DNA of 35,822 nt from Actinomadura sp. KC345 (GTDB taxonomy: Bacteria; Actinomycetota; Actinomycetes; Streptosporangiales; Streptosporangiaceae): NCBI RefSeq assembly GCF_004348515.1, contig NZ_SMKH01000047.1, positions 1 to 35,822 on the forward strand, given 5' to 3'. Each line of letters opens with the position of its first letter. The first letter of the stretch is position 1. Under the pieces are notes generated by a model that saw only the letters and a program-made list of their open reading frames with translations, did no database searches and was not told where the DNA came from. Positions 1 through 7,561 of this stretch are shown here, one piece after another. Both the position numbers and the translations under genes were made by a program.

Positions 1-2
1 CC

Positions 3-59
3 CCGCCCCCGTCCCCGGAACCGGCCGGCGAGCAGCTCGAACTCGAACTGACCCGCTGA
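3..59 (+). CDS. C-terminal tail of an upstream gene (partial)
   Basis: Frame 3 is open from the window edge to a TGA at 57-59 and encodes a Pro-rich stretch followed by the tail GEQLELELTR. A hairpin that could be a terminator follows at once, which is consistent with a gene end. The piece is far too short to assign a family. Other frames are also open over such a short distance, so this is a weak call. Confidence 0.35.
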   Translation, partial: PPPSPEPAGEQLELELTR

Positions 60-74
60 CACGCCGGATTCCCG

Positions 75-117
75 CCGTCCGGGGCACTGCCGGGCCGGGC
101 CTTTCCCGGACGGTCTT
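75..117 (+). terminator. Possible terminator hairpin after the upstream gene
   Basis: CCGTCCGGG (75-83) and CCCGGACGG (105-113) form a perfect 9-bp stem around a 21-nt GC-rich loop. Only a short pyrimidine run, TCTT, follows. The placement behind the gene tail supports a terminator, but the U-tract is poor. Confidence 0.35.
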
Positions 118-120
118 CAA

Positions 121-141
121 CGGTGATCCAAGGGATCACCG
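121..141. promoter_or_regulatory. 9-bp inverted repeat upstream of the repeat-protein gene
   Basis: CGGTGATCC (121-129), spacer AAG and GGATCACCG (133-141) form a perfect inverted repeat about 37 nt before the ATG of the repeat-protein gene. No U-tract follows, so an operator is more likely than a terminator. No regulator is encoded next to it, so its binding protein is unknown. Confidence 0.4.
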
Positions 142-178
142 GACAGATTCACACGACAAACGAGAGAAGGAGGTCTTG

Positions 179-1369
179 ATGACCAAGACCCCGAAAAAGC
201 CGAGGGGCAATCCTCGGCACTACGCCCTCGCGAGGGAGGCCGGCGACGAGCCCGAGCAGGCGCTCAAGGTGTTGAGGATCAGCCGCGTGGACATCCCGAG
301 CTACGCCGTGGTGCGCGCGGTCAGCGACTCCCAGCGTGAAGCGCTGGAAGTCCTGGACGCCCTGTCCTTGCTGGGCGCCTCCGTCCACGCGTACGCGCAG
401 GTGCGGAAGGTCAGCGACTCCAGGGCGGAAGCGCTCGAGGTCCTGAAGACGCTTCGGGAACGCGACTTCAGGTTCATCGAGTGGACCGCTGTCCGGGAGA
501 CCAGTGGCTCGTCTCAAGGGGCGCTGGTCGTCCTGGAGCAGCTGGACGAACGGCACGAGCGCACGCTCGTCCGCTGGCGGTACGCCCTCGTGCGCGCCGC
601 TACCGGCTCCTACCAGGAGGCGATCGACCTCCTGGCGGAGCTCGACGCGCTCGACGTCCGGCCCACGTACTTCACCAAGGCGTGGAGGCAGTGCGGCGCG
701 GTCGACGAGGCGATGACGCTGCTGGAGGCGCTGAGGGAACGCGGCGTCGACCTCGCCGAGTACTTCCGGCTGCGGGAGGTCGGCGACCCTCACGACGAGG
801 CGGTGAAGCTGCTGGAGACGCTGTCTGAGCACGGCATCGACATCAACGACTACCTCTGGCTGCGGACGATCGGTGACTCCCGCGCGGAAGCGTTGGAGGT
901 GCTGAAGGAACTGCGCGGGCGGGGTATCGCCGTCGCCGACTACGCCTTCGTGCGGATGGCCGGCGACTCCAGTGCGAAAGCGCTGGGGATCCTGGAGATG
1001 CTGCGCGAGCGTGAGATCTCCGTCGGCGACTACTCCGCCGTGCGAGGGGTCAGCAACCGCAGGCAGAACGTGCCGGGAGTGCTGGAGACGCTGCGCAAGT
1101 ACGGCATCTCCATCGGCGACTTCGTCGTGGTGCGAGGTGTCACCGGCTCCTACCGGGAGGCGCTCCGGGTGCTGGAGGAGCTGCGCGAGCGCGGAATCCC
1201 CGCCGAGCGCTACGGCTACATCCGGCGGTCGGCCGACGACTCGCATGACGAGGCGCTGGTGACCATGGAGGTGCTGCGCGGGCCCGTCCTGGACGGCGCC
1301 TACGTCCGGCTGCGGAAGGTCGGCGACTCCCCCGCGAAGGCGCGGGAGGCGCTGGCGGAACTGGCCTAG
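179..1369 (+). CDS. Tandem 30-residue helical-repeat protein, function unknown
   Basis: I do not recognise a named family. After a short basic N-terminus (KTPKKPRGNPRH) the 396-residue protein is about thirteen tandem units. Most are exactly 30 residues; unit 1 has 27, unit 4 has 33, and the last is cut at 22. The rough consensus is Y-x-x-[VL]-R-x-[VA]-[GS]-D-S-x-x-E-A-L-E-V-L-x-x-L-R-E-R-G-I-x-[IV]-x-[DE]. This predicts two helices per unit and so an alpha-solenoid. The second half of each unit resembles the second helix of PPR/TPR repeats (EALxxLxxLxxRGI), but the first helix is about five residues shorter than in a 35-residue PPR. There is no signal peptide or membrane segment. ATG at 179 is preferred because GAAGGAGG lies 5 nt upstream; an overlapping TTG at 176 is possible. 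The gene stands alone between an inverted repeat and a strong terminator. Binding of a peptide or nucleic acid is an inference from the fold only. Confidence 0.85.
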   Translation: MTKTPKKPRGNPRHYALAREAGDEPEQALKVLRISRVDIPSYAVVRAVSDSQREALEVLDALSLLGASVHAYAQVRKVSDSRAEALEVLKTLRERDFRFIEWTAVRETSGSSQGALVVLEQLDERHERTLVRWRYALVRAATGSYQEAIDLLAELDALDVRPTYFTKAWRQCGAVDEAMTLLEALRERGVDLAEYFRLREVGDPHDEAVKLLETLSEHGIDINDYLWLRTIGDSRAEALEVLKELRGRGIAVADYAFVRMAGDSSAKALGILEMLREREISVGDYSAVRGVSNRRQNVPGVLETLRKYGISIGDFVVVRGVTGSYREALRVLEELRERGIPAERYGYIRRSADDSHDEALVTMEVLRGPVLDGAYVRLRKVGDSPAKAREALAELA

Positions 1370-1419
1370 CCCGTTCCACTCGAATGACGCTCACGCTCTC
1401 GACGAGCGCGGGCTGCCCC

Positions 1420-1461
1420 GAACCGGCTCGGTCCCGTCATGGGGGCGGGCCGGTTCTTTTT
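1420..1461 (+). terminator. Rho-independent terminator after the repeat-protein gene
   Basis: GAACCGGC (1420-1427) pairs perfectly with GCCGGTTC (1449-1456), and the run TTTTT follows at 1457-1461. It lies about 50 nt past the stop codon of the repeat-protein gene and ends that transcription unit. Confidence 0.75.
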
Positions 1462-1529
1462 CGGGGGTCGGAACAGCCGGAGGCGTTCGAATTCCGGCAT
1501 TTGGCCGCTCCGCGCCGGTCGTGCGCGGG

Positions 1530-1919
1530 TTACGGGATCTGCTCGACGCGGACTCCGGGGACGGACTCGTACACGTCGGGTTCGGCGGTGATCAGGGGCC
1601 AGCGGCGCCAGCGGGCGGACCAGGCGGCCTGCGCCGCGTCCATGCCCAGGTTCGGGTTCGTGGTGACGAGGAGCCCGGTCTGCTGGGCGATCACGTCGTC
1701 GAGGTCGTCCACGTGCACCACCTGCATGCCCGGCAGCCGTTCGAGGACGGCGCGGCCGTGGTCGGGGACGAGCTGCCAGGCGCGGGCGAGGGACGTGGCG
1801 GGGATGACGATCGTGGCGTGCTGCGCGATGGAGGCGCGCAACCGGGCGCGGACATAGATCGTCTTGCCGGTGGCCAGGTCCAGCAGAGCGGTCGCGTCGA
1901 AGACGTGACCGGTGATCAC
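1530..1919 (-). CDS. PIN-like toxin of a type II toxin-antitoxin pair
   Basis: A 129-residue protein with a PIN-like pattern: an N-terminal beta-strand with an acidic residue (VFDATALLDL, D8), a mid-protein helix, and a C-terminal segment with D94 and LITAEPD (E113/D115), where PIN ribonucleases place their metal-binding acids. VapC-type PIN proteins cleave RNA and are neutralised by the cognate antitoxin. The GTG start overlaps the antitoxin stop as GTGA, so the pair is translationally coupled with the antitoxin first, the usual order. One oddity is that the helix near residues 40-50 (ATSLARAW), where PIN domains normally carry a conserved Glu, has no acidic residue. The protein may be weakened or a divergent PIN. 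Confidence 0.7.
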   Translation of the reverse strand: MITGHVFDATALLDLATGKTIYVRARLRASIAQHATIVIPATSLARAWQLVPDHGRAVLERLPGMQVVHVDDLDDVIAQQTGLLVTTNPNLGMDAAQAAWSARWRRWPLITAEPDVYESVPGVRVEQIP

Positions 1920-2155
1920 GCGACGTCCCGGTTTTCCGGGTTGCCGCGTTCGACGAGCCGGTCCACCATGGCCTGCTCGTCCGGGCTCGGCGGCCCGAAC
2001 AGGTCGTCGATCGTGGAGGCGTCCCGCAGGAGCGCCAGCTTGAGCCGCGCCCCGTCCGCGAGGAACCCGGACACCGAGGCGATCTTCTTCTCCTCGGCGA
2101 GCCCCTGCAGCGTCGCGGCAAGCTCATCGGGAAGCGTGATGTTGAGTCTCGCCAT
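1916..2155 (-). CDS. RHH (CopG-like) antitoxin
   Basis: A 79-residue protein whose N-terminus MARLNITLPDEL is the beta-strand plus helix opening of ribbon-helix-helix DNA-binding proteins. The charged C-terminal half (from about residue 50) would be the toxin-binding part. I chose the ATG at 2155 because it places this motif at the N-terminus; a GTG at 2173 would add six residues that do not fit and would run through the operator arm. The stop overlaps the toxin start by 4 bases. RHH antitoxins usually repress their own operon, and an inverted repeat lies just upstream. Confidence 0.8.
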   Translation of the reverse strand: MARLNITLPDELAATLQGLAEEKKIASVSGFLADGARLKLALLRDASTIDDLFGPPSPDEQAMVDRLVERGNPENRDVA

Positions 2156-2165
2156 GGGCCACACA

Positions 2166-2195
2166 ATACACACTCACAGCCGCCGCAGTGTGTAT
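2166..2195. promoter_or_regulatory. Inverted-repeat operator of the toxin-antitoxin operon
   Basis: ATACACACT (2166-2174) and AGTGTGTAT (2187-2195) are perfect 9-bp inverted arms. Their centres are 21 bp apart, two helical turns, which suits two RHH dimers on one DNA face. The site begins 11 bp upstream of the antitoxin ATG. The rest of the interval up to 2420 shows no clear gene or strong promoter. Confidence 0.65.
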
Positions 2196-2420
2196 CAGAA
2201 GAGGTGTACATCACAGAATCATCACGCCAACCGGACTCCCGGCTGAACGTCGTCGTCCGGTCTGGTCCGTCGGCACCAGGCCGGGGGAGCGGCTGGTCCG
2301 GGCGCACCAAGGGAAGACGGCAGCGGGGGACGATGCCGCGGCGGGGGTCCCGAGGGAATTGTTGGAGGCGCGCGAATCCCGCGCTTTCCCTTCCCTAGCG
2401 GTGTCTGGAGTGATCGACAG

Positions 2421-4649
2421 GTGGCCACGTTTCTTTACCGGATCGGACGGTGGGCCTTCCGGCGCCGCCGGCTCGTGGGCGCTCTCTGGCTGGTCGGGCT
2501 GGTGCTGGCCGTGGCGGCCGCCGCCCTGGCGCCGGCCGGGCAGGAAGAAGAGCTCTCCATGCCCGGCACCGAGTCGCAGCAGGCGTTCGACCTGCTGGAC
2601 GAGCGCTTCCCGCAGAGCACCTCCCAGGGCGCCGAGGCCCGCCTGGTGTTCCAGGCCCCGGACGGACAGCGGGTGACGGCCGGGGAGAACCGGACGGCGG
2701 TCGAGCGGACGCTCGCCGCGCTGGGCGGGGGCGGCCAGGTCGCGTCGGCCACCGACCCCTACGAGACCGGCGCCGTGAGCGGGGACGGCACCATCGCCTA
2801 CTCCACGATCACGTACACCGCGGAGGCCGTCGACCTGACCCAGCCGGCCAAGAGCGCCCTCCAGAACGCCGCCGGCCAGGCCAGGGACGCGGGGCTGACC
2901 GTGGAGATCGGCGGCTCGGCCCTGGACTCGGAGGAGGCGCCGGGCGGGACGACGGAGATCATCGGCGTGGGGGTCGCGGCGGTCGTGCTGGTCATCGCCC
3001 TCGGGTCGCTGGTCGCGGCCGGGCTGTCGCTGCTGACCGCCTTCTGCGGCGTGGCCATCTCCTTCGGCCTGGTCTCCGCGCTGGCCGTCCCGCTGGGCCT
3101 GACGTCCACCGTCGCCATCCTGGCGCTGATGCTGGGGCTGGCGGTCGGCATCGACTACGCGCTCTTCATCACGTCCCGCTTCCGCGACGAGCGCGCCCGG
3201 GGCAGCGAGCCGGAGGAGGCCGCCGGCCGGGCGGTGGGCACGGCCGGGTCCGCGGTCGTCTTCGCCGGTGCGACCGTCTTCATCGCCCTGGTGGGGCTGG
3301 GGGTCGTCGGAGTCCCCGAACTCACCAAGATCGGCATGGGCGGCGCGGGCGCCGTGGCGCTCGCCGTGCTCGTCGCGCTGACCCTGGTCCCCGCGCTGTT
3401 CGGCTTCTTCGGCGGGCGGGTGCTGTCCCGCGCCGTCCGCAAGGCCGCGCGGCCGGGAGCCGGACGCCCGCGCCCGGACGGCCGGACCGGGCTCGGCGTC
3501 CGCTGGGCGCGGTTCGTCCTGCGGCGGCCGGTGGCCGTGCTGCTGGTCGCCGGACTCGGTCTCGGCGCCGTCGCGCTGCCCGCGCTGAACCTCGAACTCG
3601 GGCTGCCCGGAGACGAGTCCAAGTCGGTGGAGACCACCGAGCGCCGTGCCTACGACCTGCTGTCGGAAGGCTTCGGCCCCGGCTTCAACGGCCCGTTGAC
3701 CGTGGTCGTGGACGTGGCGGAGTCCGCGAACGCCCGGGCCACCACGGAGCTGGTCGCCACGACCGTGCGGGGAGTGGACGGGGTCGCGTCGGTCGGTGAT
3801 CCGGTTCTCAACGGACCCGGGGACACGGCCGTCCTCACGGCCGTCCCGGAGACGGCGCCGAACAGCGGCGAGACCAAGGACCTGGTGCACGCGATCCGGG
3901 GCGCGGTCTCCGGCGTCGAGGCCGATACGGGCGCCGGCGTCCTGGTGACCGGCACCACCGCGCTGAACATCGACATCTCCGAGGCCATGTCCGACGCCCT
4001 CGTCCCCTACCTGAGCGTGGTCATCGGCCTGGCGGTCCTCCTGCTGCTGGTGGTCTTCCGCTCGGTCCTGGTCCCGGTCAAGGCCGCGCTCGGATTCCTG
4101 CTGTCGGTGGGCGCCGCCTTCGGGGTCGTCGTCGCCGTCTTCCAGTGGGGCTGGGCGGCGGACCTGATCGGCATCGAGCAGACCGGGCCGGTCATGTCGC
4201 TGATGCCGATCCTCATCATCGGCATCGTGTTCGGCCTCGCCATGGACTACGAGGTCTTCCTCCTCACCCGGATGCGGGAGGCCTACGTCCACGGCGCGTC
4301 CCCCGGCGAGGCGATCGTCAACGGCTTCCGGCACAGCGGACGCGTGGTGGCCGCGGCGGCGATCATCATGATCAGCGTGTTCGCCGGATTCATCGGGATG
4401 ACCAGCCCGACCATCCAGACGATGGGCGTCGGCCTGGCCGCCGCCGTCGCCTTCGACGCCTTCGTCGTCCGGATGGCGATCGCCCCGGCGGTGCTGGCGC
4501 TGCTCGGCCACCGGGCCTGGTGGCTGCCGCGTAGCCTGAACCGTGTGCTGCCGAACATGGACATCGAGGGCGAGGTGCTGAGCCGGCAGGCCCCGGCCTC
4601 CGCGACCCGGCCGGACGCGGCGCCGCGGCTCCCCGCCGGCCGGCACTGA
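2421..4649 (+). CDS. MMPL-family (RND) transporter
   Basis: A 742-residue MMPL-type exporter with the usual two-half layout: one N-terminal membrane helix (about 17-37), an extracytoplasmic domain, a bundle of five helices, then the same arrangement repeated. The signature GIDYALFITSRFRDE (about 243-257) and the second-half counterpart AMDYEVFLLTRMRE carry the aspartates used for proton relay in this family. MMPL proteins export lipids or drugs by proton antiport; the substrate here is unknown. The GTG start has GGAG about 10 nt upstream. The kinase gene starts 8 bp after the stop, so transporter, kinase and regulator form one operon and the two-component pair probably controls the transporter. 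Confidence 0.9.
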   Translation: MATFLYRIGRWAFRRRRLVGALWLVGLVLAVAAAALAPAGQEEELSMPGTESQQAFDLLDERFPQSTSQGAEARLVFQAPDGQRVTAGENRTAVERTLAALGGGGQVASATDPYETGAVSGDGTIAYSTITYTAEAVDLTQPAKSALQNAAGQARDAGLTVEIGGSALDSEEAPGGTTEIIGVGVAAVVLVIALGSLVAAGLSLLTAFCGVAISFGLVSALAVPLGLTSTVAILALMLGLAVGIDYALFITSRFRDERARGSEPEEAAGRAVGTAGSAVVFAGATVFIALVGLGVVGVPELTKIGMGGAGAVALAVLVALTLVPALFGFFGGRVLSRAVRKAARPGAGRPRPDGRTGLGVRWARFVLRRPVAVLLVAGLGLGAVALPALNLELGLPGDESKSVETTERRAYDLLSEGFGPGFNGPLTVVVDVAESANARATTELVATTVRGVDGVASVGDPVLNGPGDTAVLTAVPETAPNSGETKDLVHAIRGAVSGVEADTGAGVLVTGTTALNIDISEAMSDALVPYLSVVIGLAVLLLLVVFRSVLVPVKAALGFLLSVGAAFGVVVAVFQWGWAADLIGIEQTGPVMSLMPILIIGIVFGLAMDYEVFLLTRMREAYVHGASPGEAIVNGFRHSGRVVAAAAIIMISVFAGFIGMTSPTIQTMGVGLAAAVAFDAFVVRMAIAPAVLALLGHRAWWLPRSLNRVLPNMDIEGEVLSRQAPASATRPDAAPRLPAGRH

Positions 4650-4657
4650 GGCCGACC

Positions 4658-5911
4658 ATGGCGGACACGGATGGCGATGCCCCGCGCTCAAGCGGCGCGT
4701 GGTGGCGCGAGGCGGCGATCACGGCGACGGCGTTCGCGCTGTGCCTGCTCGGCGGCGTGGTGCAGGTCGACGACACGCTCGCGCCGCCGCCCCTCGCGGC
4801 CTACGCCATCGCCGCGGCGTCCAGCGCCGTGCTGCCGCTGCGGCACCGGGCGCCGCTGGCCGCCATGGCCGCCACGACCGCGTGCGGCCTGCTGGTGCCG
4901 CTGCTGGGCCTCCTGCTGAGCCCCCTCATCGTGGCCCCGGCAGTGATCGCCGCCTACACGCTCGCCGCGCGCACCGAACGGCGCGCGGCGAGCGCGGTGT
5001 CGCTCACCTCGGTGGCGCTGCTGGTCGCCTCCACCCCTCTGTTCGGGGCCCTCTCGTGGCAGGACGCGAGCAGGATGGGGCTGGTGGCGGCGTTCCCGCT
5101 GGTGGCGGGCGTCCTCGGTCACTCGGTGCGGAACCGGCGGGCCTACCTGGCGGCCGTGGAGGAGCGGGCCCGGCGGGCCGAGGAGAGCCGCGACGGCGAG
5201 GCGCGCCGGAGAGTGGCCGAGGAGCGGGTGCGCATCGCCCGGGAGCTGCACGACCTCGTGGCCCATCAGATCACGTTGGCCAACGCGCAGGCCACGGTCG
5301 CCGCCCACCTCTTCGACACCCGCCCGGAGCAGACCCGCACGAGCCTGCACGAGCTGGTCGAGACCACGGGCAACGCGCTCGACGAGCTGCGGGCCACGGT
5401 CGGCCTGCTGCGCCAGTCGGGGGACGCGGCCGCGCCCGCCGAACCGGCGCCCGGCCTGGCCCGCCTTCCCGCGCTCCTTGAGTCCTTCCGCCGCGCGGGC
5501 CTGGATGTGTCCGTGCACGAGGAGGGCACGTCCAGGCCGCTTCCGCCGGGGGTGGACCTCACCGCCTACCGCATCGTCCAGGAGGCTCTGACCAACGTGA
5601 CCAAGCACGCCGGTACCGGTAGCGCCCGGGTGCGCCTCGCCTGGAACCGCGACCGCGTGACCATCACCGTCGCCGACGACGGAGAGGGCGCCCGTACGGG
5701 GGCCGCCGCGTCCCCGGGACCGGGTGAGGCGCCGGACCGTCCGCCCGGCTACGGGCTGATCGGCATGCGCGAACGTGCCACCGCGGTCGGGGGACACCTC
5801 TCGGCGGGCAGGCGCCCGGAGGGCGGCTTCCTCGTCTCCACCCGGCTGCCTCTCCCGCCCGCGAAGGAGACGGCGCGCCGGACGGACGGAGAGGCCGGTG
5901 ACGCGCCGTGA
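4658..5911 (+). CDS. NarL-type sensor histidine kinase
   Basis: A 417-residue kinase. Residues about 15-155 are a membrane sensor with several hydrophobic segments, followed by a short coiled coil (about 160-190) and a HisKA_3 dimerisation domain with RIARELHDLVAHQ (phospho-acceptor H198). The HATPase domain carries the N-box YRIVQEALTNVTKHAG and the G-boxes ADDGEG and GYGLIGMRERA. It should phosphorylate the regulator encoded next, whose GTG start overlaps this stop (GTGA). No extracellular ligand domain is evident, so it may sense membrane state, which would fit control of the upstream MMPL gene. Confidence 0.92.
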   Translation: MADTDGDAPRSSGAWWREAAITATAFALCLLGGVVQVDDTLAPPPLAAYAIAAASSAVLPLRHRAPLAAMAATTACGLLVPLLGLLLSPLIVAPAVIAAYTLAARTERRAASAVSLTSVALLVASTPLFGALSWQDASRMGLVAAFPLVAGVLGHSVRNRRAYLAAVEERARRAEESRDGEARRRVAEERVRIARELHDLVAHQITLANAQATVAAHLFDTRPEQTRTSLHELVETTGNALDELRATVGLLRQSGDAAAPAEPAPGLARLPALLESFRRAGLDVSVHEEGTSRPLPPGVDLTAYRIVQEALTNVTKHAGTGSARVRLAWNRDRVTITVADDGEGARTGAAASPGPGEAPDRPPGYGLIGMRERATAVGGHLSAGRRPEGGFLVSTRLPLPPAKETARRTDGEAGDAP

Positions 5912-6588
5912 CGATCCGGGTCCTGCTCGCCGACGACCAGGCGCTGCTGCGCGGTGCCTTCCGGCTCCTTCTCGACAGTGCCGACGACATCACCGTGGTC
6001 GGCGAGGCCGCCGACGGCAGCGAGGCCGTGCGACTCGCCCGGGAGCTGCGCCCGGACGTCGTGATCATGGACATCCGGATGCCCGGGATGGACGGCATCA
6101 CCGCCACGTCGGAAATCTGCGCGGACCCGGAGCTGCGGGCCGGCCGCATCCTGATCCTCACCACGTACGAGACCGACGAGTACGTCGCTCAGGCGCTGCG
6201 CGCGGGGGCCGGCGGCTTCATCGGCAAGGGCATCGGGGCCGAGGACCTGCTGGACGCCGTGCGGACGATCGCCGACGGCGACGCCCTCCTGTCGCCCGCC
6301 GCGACCCGCTCCCTGGTCACCCGCTTCCTGGCCGCACCGGACGACACCCCGGAGTACGACTCCGAGCGGCTGGCCGCGCTCACCCCGCGCGAGCGCGAGA
6401 TGGTGGCCCTGGTCGCGACCGGCCTGTCCAACCAGGAGATCGCCGAGCGGATGTTCCTCAGCCCGTTCACCGTCCGTGCCCACGTGCAGCGCGCCATGAC
6501 GAAGCTGGAGGCCCGCGACCGCGCGCAGCTCGTCGTCATCGCCTACCAGACGGGTCTGGCCCGCGCCGCCCCCGACCGCCCGTCCTAG
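5908..6588 (+). CDS. NarL/FixJ-family response regulator
   Basis: A 226-residue regulator with a receiver domain (acidic pocket LADDQ, phospho-acceptor D55 in VVIMDIRMPG, T85/T86, K108 in GGFIGKG) and a C-terminal LuxR-type helix-turn-helix (LTPREREMVALVATGLSNQEIAERMFLS and onward). It is translationally coupled to the upstream kinase by a 4-base overlap and closes the MMPL operon. It converges with the methyltransferase gene that ends at 6614. Confidence 0.93.
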   Translation: MTIRVLLADDQALLRGAFRLLLDSADDITVVGEAADGSEAVRLARELRPDVVIMDIRMPGMDGITATSEICADPELRAGRILILTTYETDEYVAQALRAGAGGFIGKGIGAEDLLDAVRTIADGDALLSPAATRSLVTRFLAAPDDTPEYDSERLAALTPREREMVALVATGLSNQEIAERMFLSPFTVRAHVQRAMTKLEARDRAQLVVIAYQTGLARAAPDRPS

Positions 6589-6613
6589 TCCGCCGGACCG
6601 TGCGGTGCGGGGG

Positions 6614-7414
6614 TCACCGACCCCGCTCGACCCTGCGGCCCACGCCCGCGTAGCACCACTGGCGGTCGGCCCGGGGCGGCATGGTCGCGCCCAGGTCGGG
6701 ACGCCACATCGACAGGGTGGTGAGGCCGGGGTCGACGAACTCGAAGCCGTCGAACAGGCCCGTGACGTACGCGCGGCTGCGCAGCGTGATCTGGTAGGTG
6801 GCCTTCTCGTACACGGCGCCCGCGTCCCGGACGCGGCTGTCGGTGTCGAAGTCGCCGGTCACGTGCGAGATGACCAGGTGGCTGCCGGGCGCCATCGCGT
6901 CGCGGAACCGGGCGACGATGGCGGACGGGTCGTCCTCGTCCCCGATGAAGTGCAGGACCGCCAGCATGAGGACGGCGACGGGCTGGTCGAAGTCGATGAG
7001 CCGGTTCAGCTCGGGGTCGGCCAGGATGTCGCCCGGCCGGCGGGCGTCGCCCTGGATGACGGTCACCTCGGGGGTGTTCGCCAGCAGCGCCCGCCCGTGC
7101 GCCAGGACGACCGGTTCCCGGTCGACGTAGACGACCCGCGCCTCCGGGGCGGTCTGGTGGGCGATCTCGTGGACGTTGCCCTGGGTGGGCAGGCCGGACC
7201 CGATGTCGATGAACTGCCGGATTCCGGACTCGGCCAGGAACCGCACGGCGCGCCGCAGGAAGGCGCGGTTCTCGCGGGCCAGGAAGGGCGTGTCCGGGGC
7301 ATGCTGGACGACCTCGTCCACCGCCTCCCGGTCGGCGGCGTAATTGTCCTTGCCGCCGAGCAGGTAGTCGTACATCCGAGGGACGTTCGGCGTGTGGGGA
7401 TCGATCGTGTCCAG
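6614..7414 (-). CDS. SAM-dependent methyltransferase, Methyltransf_19 (DUF574)
   Basis: The protein has the DUF574 signature RMYDYLLGGKDNYAADRE at its N-terminus, a class I SAM-binding loop (FIDIGSGLPTQGN), an acidic post-II residue in VVYVDREPVV and DA in VIQGDARRP. This family is expanded in actinomycetes and its substrates are mostly unknown. The first conventional start, ATG at 7375, would cut off the family N-terminus. Reading upstream in frame gives LDTIDPHTPNVPRMYDY, which matches the usual opening, and then meets an in-frame stop with no ATG, GTG or TTG in between. A CTG at 7414 is preceded by GGGAGAAG at ideal spacing, so I chose CTG (266 residues). It is divergent from the P450 gene. 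Confidence 0.85.
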   Translation of the reverse strand: MDTIDPHTPNVPRMYDYLLGGKDNYAADREAVDEVVQHAPDTPFLARENRAFLRRAVRFLAESGIRQFIDIGSGLPTQGNVHEIAHQTAPEARVVYVDREPVVLAHGRALLANTPEVTVIQGDARRPGDILADPELNRLIDFDQPVAVLMLAVLHFIGDEDDPSAIVARFRDAMAPGSHLVISHVTGDFDTDSRVRDAGAVYEKATYQITLRSRAYVTGLFDGFEFVDPGLTTLSMWRPDLGATMPPRADRQWCYAGVGRRVERGR

Positions 7415-7561
7415 CGTCTTCTCCCGGCAGGCGAGCCGGTGGCGTCAGTGGGGAGCGACCAGGTCCGGCCCGCGTATATCGCGAACTGTTCCCAACCATG
7501 TAAGCATTGTGATCAACTCATGGACAACCCGAATGAAGATCCTCACGCCCGGAGAGCGCAC

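Noticed and set aside
149-1246. A 365-codon open frame antisense to the repeat-protein gene, itself repetitive
   Set aside because: It mirrors the 90-nt periodicity of the sense gene. The sense frame has the ribosome site, terminator and well-behaved helical repeats; the antisense product is rich in Arg, His, Gln and Val with no plausible fold.
2211-4691. An 826-codon open frame antisense to the MMPL transporter
   Set aside because: Long antisense frames are expected in very GC-rich coding DNA. The product is low-complexity (Arg, Gly, Asp, Gln, His), whereas the plus strand encodes a full MMPL protein.
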